Source: an uncultured Pseudodesulfovibrio sp.
GTDB lineage: Bacteria; Desulfobacterota; Desulfovibrionia; Desulfovibrionales; Desulfovibrionaceae
Assembly (NCBI RefSeq): GCF_963664965.1
Contig: NZ_OY761823.1
Span: 3,781,031 to 3,845,030 of the forward strand
Direction of reading: 5' to 3'
DNA: 64,000 bases
A program made the translations under genes and the position numbers. The notes below the pieces were generated by a model, which was not told the origin of the DNA, did not search any database, and saw only the letters and a list, made by a program, of their open reading frames with translations. Positions 26,487 to 35,013 of the stretch are shown one piece after another. Numbering within the stretch: the first letter of the stretch is position 1; every line of letters begins with the position of its first letter.

Positions 26487-26857
26487 CTCTATCCTCTTCC
26501 CCCTCAAAAAAATGCTGACACTCGTAAGAGGTCGGCATTTTTTTTCAGCCCATTAAAAAACGCCTTGAATAAGAGCTCTGGAGCCCAGCCCATGAGTCCG
26601 GACACTCCCATGGCCGTCACGTTTAAACTTGAGATGCAGCCTCTATTGTGCATAATATCTTATGAACTTTAGCTGCCTCCCCACGGTCAACCTTCTTGAA
26701 CGGGATTTCCCACAGAAATTTTAAACCAAACAAAAATCATACAGTCTTTTTCTCAGCCAGCATCCAAGCCAACGTGCCATGCATCATCTGCCACCACGCA
26801 AAAAAGGCACAAAAAATAATTGTTTTCAAAAAAGAAGAAAGACTGAAAAGAAATTCT
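26487..26857. other. AT-rich intergenic region
   Basis: After the terminator at 26506-26545, about 310 bases of AT-rich sequence separate converging genes. I see no supported gene in it. Confidence 0.4.
26506..26545 (+). terminator. Rho-independent terminator
   Basis: AAAAATGCTGAC and GTCGGCATTTTT pair (one G-U) around an 11-base loop, with a T8 run. It ends the YkgJ-type operon 20 bases past the last stop. Confidence 0.85.
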
Positions 26858-27988
26858 TCATCCCCGCCCCTCACTACTGACTTTCAAAACCCACCGTTCT
26901 GTTGCGGCAATCAAGCTCTCTGGACTAAATTTTTCCACAATTCGCTCTCGACAACGCCTACCAAGAGTTTCATCCCGGTCGACCCTGTCGAGCATCACGC
27001 CCATACCTTCCGCCAAAAAGGCAGGAACCTCCGGCTTGACGACCAATCCAGTCTCTCCCACTATCCGGGCGGAATCCCCTACGTCCGTAACAAGGCAGGG
27101 GGTTCCGCAAGCCATGGCCTCGCCCACCACATTGGAAAAACCTTCCCCAAACCGGGAAGCAGAAACCAGAACATCAATACCACTATAAACCGAAGCCATA
27201 TCTCGCCGCAGCCCCAGCCAATGAACACGCCCCTTAAGGCCGGCCAACTTCTCGGACAAGCTCACCATGGCCCTGCCGTAACTGGTATCCACCTTGCCCA
27301 CACAGACAAACTGAGCATCTTTACCGGTAGCAAGAAATTCCGAGGCGGCCTGTAAAAAAATGTCATGCCCCTTCATGGGGTCAACGCGACCGATTAACCC
27401 AAAAACAGGAGTCCCGACATCCACACCTATTTCTTTTCTAAATGCCTCTCCTCGAACAGATGACCCCTTGTAGACACCATGGTCTATTCCATTGGGAACG
27501 ACCTTCAGCTTGTCCGAAGGAAACCCGACAGAAACAGCGTGTTCCATGCCACTGTAAGAATTGACAATAATACAATCTGCGAAACGAGAAAGCGCTTTTT
27601 CTGCATAAAACGACACTCTGGAACCGAAATCGTAAGCGTCCAAATCCATGTTGGAAGCTCTGATTCCCCATACGGTCAAAAGAGGGCCTACAAACGGTCT
27701 GCACACTGCGGTCAAAATATTCCCCAATCCCATATAGCCGTGAACAACGTCTGGCGACACTTTTCGTACATACTGAATAAACCTAAATAAAAACGAAAAA
27801 TCCCAACGTCCCTTCTTGTCAAAACCAATCAGCGACACGCCATCCAGTGCACTTTCCAACGCACCGCCTGGATAGCACACGGCTATAGACACATCATGCC
27901 CCCTGCTTGCCAAGCCATTGGCCAGAAGCACCAGTTGGGTCTCAGCTCCGCCGGGCTGCAACCCTCTTATCACAAATAGTATTTTCAT
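26858..27988 (-). CDS. Glycosyltransferase, GT4 family
   Basis: About 376 residues with the GT-B fold. The N-terminal acceptor domain starts 'MKILFVIRGLQPGGAETQLVLLANGL'. The C-terminal nucleotide-sugar domain has 'GLIGRVDPMKGHDIFLQAA', 'VHWLGLRRDMASVYSGIDVLVSASRFGEGFSNVVGEAMACGTPCLVTDVGDS', with the E-x7-E-type motif. It likely adds a sugar to the surface glycan. The ATG at 27988 follows GTAGGAAAT; an upstream in-frame ATG adds 21 residues unlike the family. It is the only gene of the glycan locus on the minus strand. Confidence 0.9.
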   Translation of the reverse strand: MKILFVIRGLQPGGAETQLVLLANGLASRGHDVSIAVCYPGGALESALDGVSLIGFDKKGRWDFSFLFRFIQYVRKVSPDVVHGYMGLGNILTAVCRPFVGPLLTVWGIRASNMDLDAYDFGSRVSFYAEKALSRFADCIIVNSYSGMEHAVSVGFPSDKLKVVPNGIDHGVYKGSSVRGEAFRKEIGVDVGTPVFGLIGRVDPMKGHDIFLQAASEFLATGKDAQFVCVGKVDTSYGRAMVSLSEKLAGLKGRVHWLGLRRDMASVYSGIDVLVSASRFGEGFSNVVGEAMACGTPCLVTDVGDSARIVGETGLVVKPEVPAFLAEGMGVMLDRVDRDETLGRRCRERIVEKFSPESLIAATERWVLKVSSEGRG

Positions 27989-28237
27989 ATTTCCTACAAA
28001 TCCGTCATCGCCAACAGACAACCTTAAAACGCTCATTGCTCCATTCATCAACTGACACGTTCAACTTTCGAAGACTACGCCATATAACATTAAGAATCTA
28101 ATAACCTCACGCCAACGCCCCAAGCAAGTGATAATGTAAAAACCTACACGGCAGGAAAACAAAAAAGCCTTGAAAATGAAACAAACTTGTACCGTTTTTC
28201 ATTGACTTATTGTTCATTTTTTTTGTAAATAAAATGC

Positions 28238-28762
28238 ATGTTGACCGAATTATTCACATCAAAGACCAGAATCAAGCTTCTCTTGAAGCTGTTTCTCAAC
28301 CCGCATGTTTCCTGTTATTTAAGAGAATTATCAAAAGAATTCTCAGCCTCCCCCAACGCCATCAAGGGAGAGTTGGACAGTTTGACAAATGCAGGCTACT
28401 TGTCCCGCAAACAAAATGGACGCTCAATTTTCTTCCAAGCCAACAAGGACCACCCTTTTTTTCCGGAAATCCACTCCATTGTCCGAAAGACATTAGGCAT
28501 TGACCAGCTACTCGATGACATTATCGAATCCCTTGGAGAAATTGATGCAGCCTACATCCTTGACGACTACGCTCTAGGCAAAGACTCTGGCATCATTGAC
28601 CTTTTGCTTGTCGGCAACATCAAACAAAACAGACTGGAAAACTTAAAAAGCATCACGGAAAAAAAGATCAGCAGAATCATACGCACCATCACTGTCACTG
28701 CAGATGGGTTCGACGCTTCGGAAAAAGTTCTCCTGAGTCGCCCACACTGGAAAGTCATATAG
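28238..28762 (+). CDS. Winged-helix regulator with degenerate nucleotidyltransferase-like domain
   Basis: A protein of 174 residues. Residues 1-75 form a winged helix ('SCYLRELSKEFSASPNAIKGELDSLTNAGYLSRKQNGRSIFFQ'). Residues 95-170 read 'AAYILDDYALGKDSGIIDLLLVGNI...', resembling the MNT-type nucleotidyltransferase fold. The GS-G signature and at least one metal-binding Asp appear lost, so it is probably a sensor rather than an enzyme. It is first in the plus-strand glycan locus, 11 bases before the dehydrogenase fusion, and may regulate it. A TTGACT / TAAATA pair just upstream would give an almost leaderless message; weak evidence. Confidence 0.7.
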   Translation: MLTELFTSKTRIKLLLKLFLNPHVSCYLRELSKEFSASPNAIKGELDSLTNAGYLSRKQNGRSIFFQANKDHPFFPEIHSIVRKTLGIDQLLDDIIESLGEIDAAYILDDYALGKDSGIIDLLLVGNIKQNRLENLKSITEKKISRIIRTITVTADGFDASEKVLLSRPHWKVI

Positions 28763-28773
28763 GATAAATATAG

Positions 28774-30330
28774 ATGTCTCAAACAAACATAGCAGTCATA
28801 GGTTCGGGATACTGGGGAAAAAACCTTGTACGTAATTTTTCCCAACTCAATGCGCTTCACACTATTTGCGACAGCAATGAACAGCTTCTGGAACACCTCA
28901 AAAAACAACACCCGGAAGCCAGAACCTGCTTGGCGTTCAATGAAATTCTCAGCAATGACGAAATCTCCGGCATAGCGATAGCCACTCCCGCAGAAACACA
29001 CCACGCCTTGGCCAAGGAAGCGCTGCTTGCCGGGAAAAACGTCTTTGTAGAAAAGCCGCTAACCCTCGAAGAATCCTCTGCCAAGGAGCTTATTGCACTG
29101 GCAGAGAAGCACAATCGAACTCTTATGGTCGGCCACCTGCTACATTATCACCCGGTATTTATCGCCTTAAAAGCCATGGCAAAAAGCGGCGAACTGGGGC
29201 GTATCAATTACATTTACTCCAACAGGCTCAATCTCGGGAAAATCCGCCGCGAGGAAAACATACTGTGGTCATTCGCTCCTCACGACATTTCCATGATTCT
29301 ATCGCTTGCCCAAGAAATGCCAATATCCGTCACCGCCACAGGTGGGAATTACCTGCACAAGGAAATTGCCGACGTCACCACGACACACCTCGAATTTCCA
29401 TCCGGCATGCAGGCTCACATCTTTGTATCCTGGCTCCACCCTTTCAAAGAACAAAAACTGGTGGTGGTTGGCGACAAAAAAATGGCTGTTTTTGACGACA
29501 CCAAACCCTGGAACGAAAAGCTGCTCCTGTATCCACACCAAATCCATTGGGAAGGGAATGTCCCCGTCCCTGAAAAAGCAAACGCCGAACGAGTGAACAT
29601 CCCGGAGGCAGAACCACTCAAAGCCGAATGCCAACACTTTCTGGACTGCATAACCAATGAAAATCCTCCTCTGACCGACGGAAAGGAAGGTTTGCGAGTA
29701 CTGAAAGTCCTCAAGGAAGCTCAATTGTCAATGGACAACCACGGCAAAAAAGTCAGTACCGCCACTTCGGCCCCGAACGCATTTGTCCACGAAAGCGCAG
29801 TCATCGACGAAAACACCACGATCGGCGACGGCTCTGCTGTTTGGCACTTCTCACATATATTGAAAGACTCGACCCTCGGCAAAAATTGCAAAATCGGACA
29901 AAATGTGACCATTGGCCCCGAAGTGTCCATAGGCAACAACTGCAAAATCCAAAACAACGTTTCCGTATATAAAGGCGTGACCTTGGAAGAGGACGTCTTT
30001 TGTGGACCGTCAATGGTCTTCACCAATGTATACAACCCGCGGTGCCACATTCCACGCATGTCGGAACTCAGCGAAACACTGGTAAAAAGGGGCGCGACGT
30101 TAGGAGCGAATTCCACGATAGTCTGCGGCAACACCATTGGGAGCTACGCCTTTGTCGGGGCTGGTTCCGTGGTCACCAAAGATGTACCTGACTACGCTTT
30201 GGTTGTCGGCAACCCGGCCAGACAAATTGGTTGGATGTGCAGTTGCGGAATCAAGCTGCAGGCGGATTTAACATGCCCAAGCTGTAATGCGGGCTACAAC
30301 AAAACCGCCCTGGGGTTAAAACCAGCGTAA
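28774..30330 (+). CDS. Fusion: Gfo/Idh/MocA sugar 3-dehydrogenase + hexapeptide N-acetyltransferase
   Basis: A 518-residue fusion. Residues 1-325 are a Gfo/Idh/MocA dehydrogenase (GSGYWG at 10-15; EKP at 93-95; '[11 protein letters not shown]'), like WbpB/WlbA, which oxidises UDP-GlcNAc-uronate at C3. Residues about 335-490 are a left-handed beta-helix acyltransferase with repeats ('[10 protein letters not shown]', 'IGQNVTIG', '[38 protein letters not shown]'), like WbpD/WlbB, which acetylates the 3-amino group. A C-terminal tail with four Cys in two C-x1/2-C pairs looks like a zinc ribbon. The intervening aminotransferase step would be supplied by the gene at 17440. Confidence 0.92.
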   Translation: MSQTNIAVIGSGYWGKNLVRNFSQLNALHTICDSNEQLLEHLKKQHPEARTCLAFNEILSNDEISGIAIATPAETHHALAKEALLAGKNVFVEKPLTLEESSAKELIALAEKHNRTLMVGHLLHYHPVFIALKAMAKSGELGRINYIYSNRLNLGKIRREENILWSFAPHDISMILSLAQEMPISVTATGGNYLHKEIADVTTTHLEFPSGMQAHIFVSWLHPFKEQKLVVVGDKKMAVFDDTKPWNEKLLLYPHQIHWEGNVPVPEKANAERVNIPEAEPLKAECQHFLDCITNENPPLTDGKEGLRVLKVLKEAQLSMDNHGKKVSTATSAPNAFVHESAVIDENTTIGDGSAVWHFSHILKDSTLGKNCKIGQNVTIGPEVSIGNNCKIQNNVSVYKGVTLEEDVFCGPSMVFTNVYNPRCHIPRMSELSETLVKRGATLGANSTIVCGNTIGSYAFVGAGSVVTKDVPDYALVVGNPARQIGWMCSCGIKLQADLTCPSCNAGYNKTALGLKPA

Positions 30331-30332
30331 CC

Positions 30333-30830
30333 ATGAAACGGTGGTACGTAGTCAACACCAAGCTACGGCAAGAGGGCAACGCCGAAGCCCAATTGCAGAA
30401 CCAGGGTTTCACCGCCTGGCTGCCGAGCTTTCGCAAAACCCGATCCCATGCCCGCCGCGTGGACACGGTCAAAGCGCCGTTGTTCACTGGCTATCTCTTC
30501 GTGGAACTGGACCTCAGCAAAGATTCGTGGTCCGCGGTCAACGGCACCTGGGGCGTCAAGCACCTCTTGAGCCAGAACGGAAAACCGGTCCCACTGCCTG
30601 AAGGGTTCGTGGAAGACCTCAAAAGTCGCACCGATGATGACGGTACGATCATCCTCGCGGAACCCACCATGAAGCCGGGCCAAAAGTTTCGCATCATGGA
30701 CGGACCGTTCGAGGACTGCATCGGTACCCTTCAACACCTGTCCGGCAAAGACCGGGTGGCAATCCTGCTGAACATTTTCAACAAACCTGTTGTGACCACC
30801 GCCCCTAGGCATATGGTCATGGCAATATAA
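30333..30830 (+). CDS. NusG/RfaH-family transcription elongation factor
   Basis: A 165-residue protein. The NGN domain (1-100) opens 'MKRWYVVNTKLRQEGNAEAQLQNQGFTAWLP' and has 'APLFTGYLFVELD' and 'WSAVNGTWGVKHLL'. A KOW segment follows (about 115-160: 'PGQKFRIMDGPFEDCIGTLQHLSGKDRVAILLNIF'). Its position at the head of a long glycan operon fits the specialised paralogues (RfaH, UpxY, LoaP) that stop early termination within such operons. It lies 2 bases after the fusion gene. An ops-like sequence lies just downstream. Confidence 0.92.
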   Translation: MKRWYVVNTKLRQEGNAEAQLQNQGFTAWLPSFRKTRSHARRVDTVKAPLFTGYLFVELDLSKDSWSAVNGTWGVKHLLSQNGKPVPLPEGFVEDLKSRTDDDGTIILAEPTMKPGQKFRIMDGPFEDCIGTLQHLSGKDRVAILLNIFNKPVVTTAPRHMVMAI

Positions 30831-30888
30831 ACAAGGAGCCCCAGGGCACACTCCGGCAGCTCCTACAAATCGGACTGTTCCACATGAA

Positions 30889-30925
30889 CGGGTGAAAAGT
30901 GATTCACCCGAATGGCGGAAGCGTG
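30889..30925 (+). promoter_or_regulatory. Hairpin plus ops-like element after the NusG paralogue
   Basis: CGGGTGAA / TTCACCCG is a perfect 8-bp stem with a 6-base loop, followed at 30914-30925 by GGCGGAAGCGTG. That differs at one base from the E. coli RfaH recruitment (ops) element GGCGGTAGCGTG. CTCCGGCAGCTC, further upstream, loosely resembles the JUMPstart left half. A competing reading is that GTG at 30923 is a start codon and GGCGGA its ribosome site. Confidence 0.4.
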
Positions 30926-30943
30926 TCAAAAAACAATAAATTC

Positions 30944-32056
30944 ATGCGAATACTCCTGACCACCCAACGTCCCGATGCTGTTTCCAGCAAGATAAACATC
31001 CCCAACTTCTTGCGCATCAATGATATAAAAGGCGTCAGTATCGACCTCGGCGGAACAGAGTACGCAGAGTACGACTTCATCCTGTTCATGGGCTATGATC
31101 CGCGAATTGCGGAAGCCAGAGCAGTCAACCCCTCAGCAAAAATCGGCATCATCGATCCTCGCCCCGGAAACCGGGAGGTGGTCAACGGCGCGGACTTCAT
31201 CATAGCTAACGGCCCGGAGATGCGCGATTTTTTTGCCGATCAGTTCGCCAACATTTTCCTCTACCCGATCTACACGGAGGTCCCTGCCCATACGCGGCAG
31301 CACAAGGCGGGACCGATTCGCATAGGCTACCACGGCAACAAGGTGAACCTGCAACTGATCGCCCCGCACATCAGCGGCGTTCTCAATATACTGGGGGGGG
31401 AACACGAAATTGAACTCGCGATTTTTTACAACAAGGAGATGCTTGGTCCCTTGGACTTCCCTGTCTGCGACATCAACCGGGTCAAACTCACGACCATTCA
31501 ATTCCGGGAAGCAGAGCTGGCCAATTTTGCAAGGACAGTGGACATCGGCATCGTGCCCAACATTATCCCGACAGCACCTCTGCCGTTCGACAACAATCAG
31601 CCCCGGCTGTACAATGAACATCCCTCCGATTATCTGACACGCTACAAAGCCACAGCCAATGCGGGACGAATATTCCTGTTTGCTCAAAACGCTATTCCGG
31701 TCATAGCTGGCCCCACTCCTTCCGCGGCTCAACTCATCACGGACGGGGAAAGCGGCTTTCTGCCCGCAACCCCAGGTGGGTGGTACAATGCACTTAACGC
31801 CCTAATCCAGTCTCCCGAACTGCGCCAAACAATGGGCGGTAATCTACAGCGCAAGGTGGCAGACGAATTCGCCATCGATATCCTAAACAAACGCCTTGTT
31901 GAACAATTCAAGAATTATAAAGACAAAACCGCCTTCCGGGATAAAGCTTCGGGCATGCAGCCCGCACTGAAACCGCCATTGACTCAGGCTCCTTCCAAGG
32001 CACAACGGTTTTTCAACACACTCAAACGGTTCGGCTCGTCCCGACTGAACAAATAA
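30944..32056 (+). CDS. Glycosyltransferase-like protein (GT-B fold)
   Basis: About 370 residues beginning 'MRILLTTQRPDAVSSKINIPNFLRI'. The central and C-terminal parts have GT-B features ('RIGYHGNKVNLQLIAPHISGVLN', 'FARTVDIGIVPNIIPTAPLPF', 'KATANAGRIFLFAQNAIPVIAGPTPSAAQLITDGESGFL'). It is diverged from the standard GT4 pattern, so donor and acceptor are unknown. The start is uncertain: the ATG at 30944 fits the fold, but a GTG at 30923 is in frame. A run of eight G residues lies inside the gene at 31393-31400. Confidence 0.8.
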   Translation: MRILLTTQRPDAVSSKINIPNFLRINDIKGVSIDLGGTEYAEYDFILFMGYDPRIAEARAVNPSAKIGIIDPRPGNREVVNGADFIIANGPEMRDFFADQFANIFLYPIYTEVPAHTRQHKAGPIRIGYHGNKVNLQLIAPHISGVLNILGGEHEIELAIFYNKEMLGPLDFPVCDINRVKLTTIQFREAELANFARTVDIGIVPNIIPTAPLPFDNNQPRLYNEHPSDYLTRYKATANAGRIFLFAQNAIPVIAGPTPSAAQLITDGESGFLPATPGGWYNALNALIQSPELRQTMGGNLQRKVADEFAIDILNKRLVEQFKNYKDKTAFRDKASGMQPALKPPLTQAPSKAQRFFNTLKRFGSSRLNK

Positions 32057-32072
32057 TCAAGGAACACACGCC

Positions 32073-33779
32073 ATGCGCAAGATTCTTGGTATCCGATACG
32101 GCCACGACGCCGCAGCCAGCCTCGTAATTGACGGCAAAATCATCGTTGATGTTGCCGAAGAAAGGTTCACCCGCCTCAAGCACGACGGCAGTTTTCCCTT
32201 GAACGCCATCCGTTTCTGTCTGGAGTATGCCGGCATCACCACACTTGATCTCGACGCGCTGGCCATTCCGGCACGCAACATGTCCGATGAATTCGGCCTG
32301 CACTTTTCCCATCCCGCCATGGATATCTGTCCGCCGCCGGCTGAGCCTCAAGGCTTCCAAGCGAAGCTGAAGGCCCGCCTGTGTGGCGCTCCCGCCCGCA
32401 AAAAGCTTCGTCTGCCGCTGTACATGCAGCCTATGCAGCTCTCCGAACACTGCCAGATCATCAACTATCACCACCACAAATGCCATGCCGCCAGCGCCTA
32501 CTACACGTCCGGCATGAAGCAGGAGAAAGTATTAGTGGCTGTACTGGATGGCAGGGGCGATGGCGAGTCCACCTCATTCTGGGAAGGCCGGGACAATGGC
32601 TTGACCAAGCTGAAATCATGGGGTGCGGAAGCCTCTCTGGGCTGGTTTTTTTCCGCTGCCACCGAAGCGCTCGGCTGGCGACACGGCGGCAACGAGTGGA
32701 AAACCATGGGGCTGGCTCCATACGGCACCCCTCATCCCGGAGCCCTGGACGGCCTGCATCCGGTGTTCAAGGATGGCGAACTTGTCACGCCGTACCCGTT
32801 CCAGAAAATATATCGTCTGCCCGAACGTGGCGTAAACCACTACCATATGCCGGATGCAGCCAAGCTCTCTCCGATTCTGGAAAAACTTGGCAGGGAAGAT
32901 TTCGCTGCCGAGGCTCAGCGGGTGTTGGAAGAGCAAGCGCTAAAAGCCGTAATTCCGTGGTTGTCCAAGGTCGGAACCCGCAAGATGTGCTGTGCAGGCG
33001 GCCTGTTCCAAAGCGTCAAGCTCAACCAGCGCGTATGGGAGACCGGCGCGCTTGATGAGCAATGGATTTTCCCCAACCCAGGTGACGCCGGTCTGGCTTC
33101 AGGCGCGGCCCTGCTCGCCTATTACGAAGCCAATCCCAAGGCGCCCAACGAACGCCAACAGGACATGTATCTCGGCCCGGAATTCACGGACAAGGAAATC
33201 GAAGATATCCTCAACGAACGCAAACTGACCTACACAAAATATGCGGACGCCATCCCCAAGGTGGCGGAATACCTGGCCGACAATAAAATCATCGGCTGGT
33301 TTCAGGGGCGGATGGAATCCGGTCAACGCGCCTTGGGCAACCGGTCCATCCTGATGAGTCCCCTCAGGGCGCAGAACAAAGACATCATCAACGCGGCAGT
33401 TAAGTTCCGCGAACCGTTCCGCCCCTTCTGCCCGTCCATTATGGAAGAAAAACGAGAAGACTACATCGCCAATGGCCGCGACGAACGCTACATGATCACG
33501 TCTTTCGATGTGACCGAGGAAAAACGGGAAGCGATCCCGGCCGTAGTTCACGTGGACGGCACGTTGCGCCCCCAGACGGTGGTCAAATCCATCAACCCTC
33601 GTTATCACGCCCTGATCAAAGCGTTCGGAGACACTACTGGTGAATATGTACTCCTCAACACAAGTTTTAATGTGCGTGGCGAGCCCATTGTCTGCACCCC
33701 ACGTGAAGCGATCCGCTGCTTCTATGACAACGGCCTGGATGTGCTGGTCTTAGGCGACTACATGATCACCAAGGCGTAA
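32073..33779 (+). CDS. NodU/CmcH-family carbamoyltransferase
   Basis: A 568-residue two-domain protein. It opens 'ILGIRYGHDAAASLVIDGKIIVDVAEERFTRLKHDGSFPLNAI', the family's HDAAA and EERFTRxK motifs. It has 'NYHHHKCHAASAYYTSG', 'GGLFQSVKLNQRVWE', and a C-terminal Sua5/TobZ-like part 'GRMESGQRALGNRSILMSPL'. It makes carbamoyl-adenylate from carbamoyl phosphate and ATP, then carbamoylates a sugar hydroxyl. A carbamoylated surface glycan is expected. AAGGAA lies just upstream of the start. Confidence 0.93.
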   Translation: MRKILGIRYGHDAAASLVIDGKIIVDVAEERFTRLKHDGSFPLNAIRFCLEYAGITTLDLDALAIPARNMSDEFGLHFSHPAMDICPPPAEPQGFQAKLKARLCGAPARKKLRLPLYMQPMQLSEHCQIINYHHHKCHAASAYYTSGMKQEKVLVAVLDGRGDGESTSFWEGRDNGLTKLKSWGAEASLGWFFSAATEALGWRHGGNEWKTMGLAPYGTPHPGALDGLHPVFKDGELVTPYPFQKIYRLPERGVNHYHMPDAAKLSPILEKLGREDFAAEAQRVLEEQALKAVIPWLSKVGTRKMCCAGGLFQSVKLNQRVWETGALDEQWIFPNPGDAGLASGAALLAYYEANPKAPNERQQDMYLGPEFTDKEIEDILNERKLTYTKYADAIPKVAEYLADNKIIGWFQGRMESGQRALGNRSILMSPLRAQNKDIINAAVKFREPFRPFCPSIMEEKREDYIANGRDERYMITSFDVTEEKREAIPAVVHVDGTLRPQTVVKSINPRYHALIKAFGDTTGEYVLLNTSFNVRGEPIVCTPREAIRCFYDNGLDVLVLGDYMITKA

Positions 33780-33799
33780 CCCTGTTCAACACAAAAATC

Positions 33800-35011
33800 A
33801 TGATCAATATCCTTTTCGTCGCGCACAGCAATGCCGCCATTGGCGGTGCGCCCAAAAGTCTGACCCATTTGGTCAAAAATATACCTACCGACCAATGCGA
33901 TTGCACCATTGCCTGTCACACTCAGGAGGTGGCCGATCGGTTGGGGACGTCAGGAGCGAAAACTGTGGTATGGGGGAGGCAGCCCACCTTTTACGGAAAA
34001 ATAGCCATCGGCTGGAGCCCGATCAATTCGTTCTCCCTGGTTTGGCGACTGGTGAAGGAATGTGCATGCCTGCCGCTGACCATACTCAAACAGATTAGGC
34101 GAATGAAGGAATTGTCTCCAGACATCGTCCATCTGAACAGTTCGGTACTCTTCCACTCGGCGATCGCCGCCCGTTGGCTTGGCATTCCGGTCATCTGGCA
34201 CATTCGGGAAAGCGGAGAAAGGAGCTTACGGCGAACTCTTTGCGGAAAACTCATCAACGCCTTGGCCTCCAGCATCATCTGCATCAGCGAAGCCGAGCGG
34301 ACCACGCTTGGCCTCACAGATTCTCCCAAGGCTCATGTGGTATACAACCCGGTAGATTTTACCGCATTGGACCCAACGCGATTCGACAAAACAACCGAAC
34401 GACGCAAGCTGGGAGTTGAAAACAACGACTTTCTTCTGCTGACACTCGGTGGGGCCAACCCTCGCAAAGGCGCGGCGGAAATACTTGAAGCAGCAGCCCT
34501 GCTCCCCGAAAACGTGAAGGTCGTTTTCGCTGGGCCACCGCTTCCCGACCAAGACAACCAAGCACAGGGCAGTTTCATGACACAACTCCGCGCATTGCAA
34601 AACGCCCTTTCCCCGCAACGGGTTATCTCGGTCGGCAACGTCACGGACGTGGCTCCGCTGCTTGCGGCATGCGACGTCCTCGTCTTCGCGGGCAAAACAC
34701 CACATTTTCCCCGCCCTGTTTACGAAGCATGGGCCATGAAAAAACCGGTCATCGCCTTTGACACTCCCGGCATGGATGAAAACGTGGAGCACGGGGTAGA
34801 CGGTTTGATGGCAACTCCGCACACAGGCAAGGGATTGGCTTCTGCAATATCCCGCCTAATTGACGATCCCGACCTCGCCTCCCCAATGGGGCAGGCTGGC
34901 CATGCCAAATCCCAAAGGCGAATGAACCCGATTACCGGCGCAAACACGGTTTTCCGCATTTACACTGATATCATCAAACAACAAAAAGAAACTCGAACAA
35001 CGGCTTCATAA
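33800..35011 (+). CDS. Glycosyltransferase, GT4 family
   Basis: A 403-residue GT-B enzyme. N-terminal part: 'VAHSNAAIGGAPKSLTHLVKNI', 'SPDIVHLNSSVLFHSAIAARWLGIPVIWHIRE'. C-terminal donor domain: 'LLTLGGANPRKGAAEILEAAALL' and 'CDVLVFAGKTPHFPRPVYEAWAMKKPVIAFDTPGMDENVEHGVDGLMATP'. It likely adds one sugar of the repeat unit. No clear ribosome site is seen; it may depend on coupling to the gene before. Confidence 0.9.
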   Translation: MINILFVAHSNAAIGGAPKSLTHLVKNIPTDQCDCTIACHTQEVADRLGTSGAKTVVWGRQPTFYGKIAIGWSPINSFSLVWRLVKECACLPLTILKQIRRMKELSPDIVHLNSSVLFHSAIAARWLGIPVIWHIRESGERSLRRTLCGKLINALASSIICISEAERTTLGLTDSPKAHVVYNPVDFTALDPTRFDKTTERRKLGVENNDFLLLTLGGANPRKGAAEILEAAALLPENVKVVFAGPPLPDQDNQAQGSFMTQLRALQNALSPQRVISVGNVTDVAPLLAACDVLVFAGKTPHFPRPVYEAWAMKKPVIAFDTPGMDENVEHGVDGLMATPHTGKGLASAISRLIDDPDLASPMGQAGHAKSQRRMNPITGANTVFRIYTDIIKQQKETRTTAS

Positions 35012-35013
35012 AA

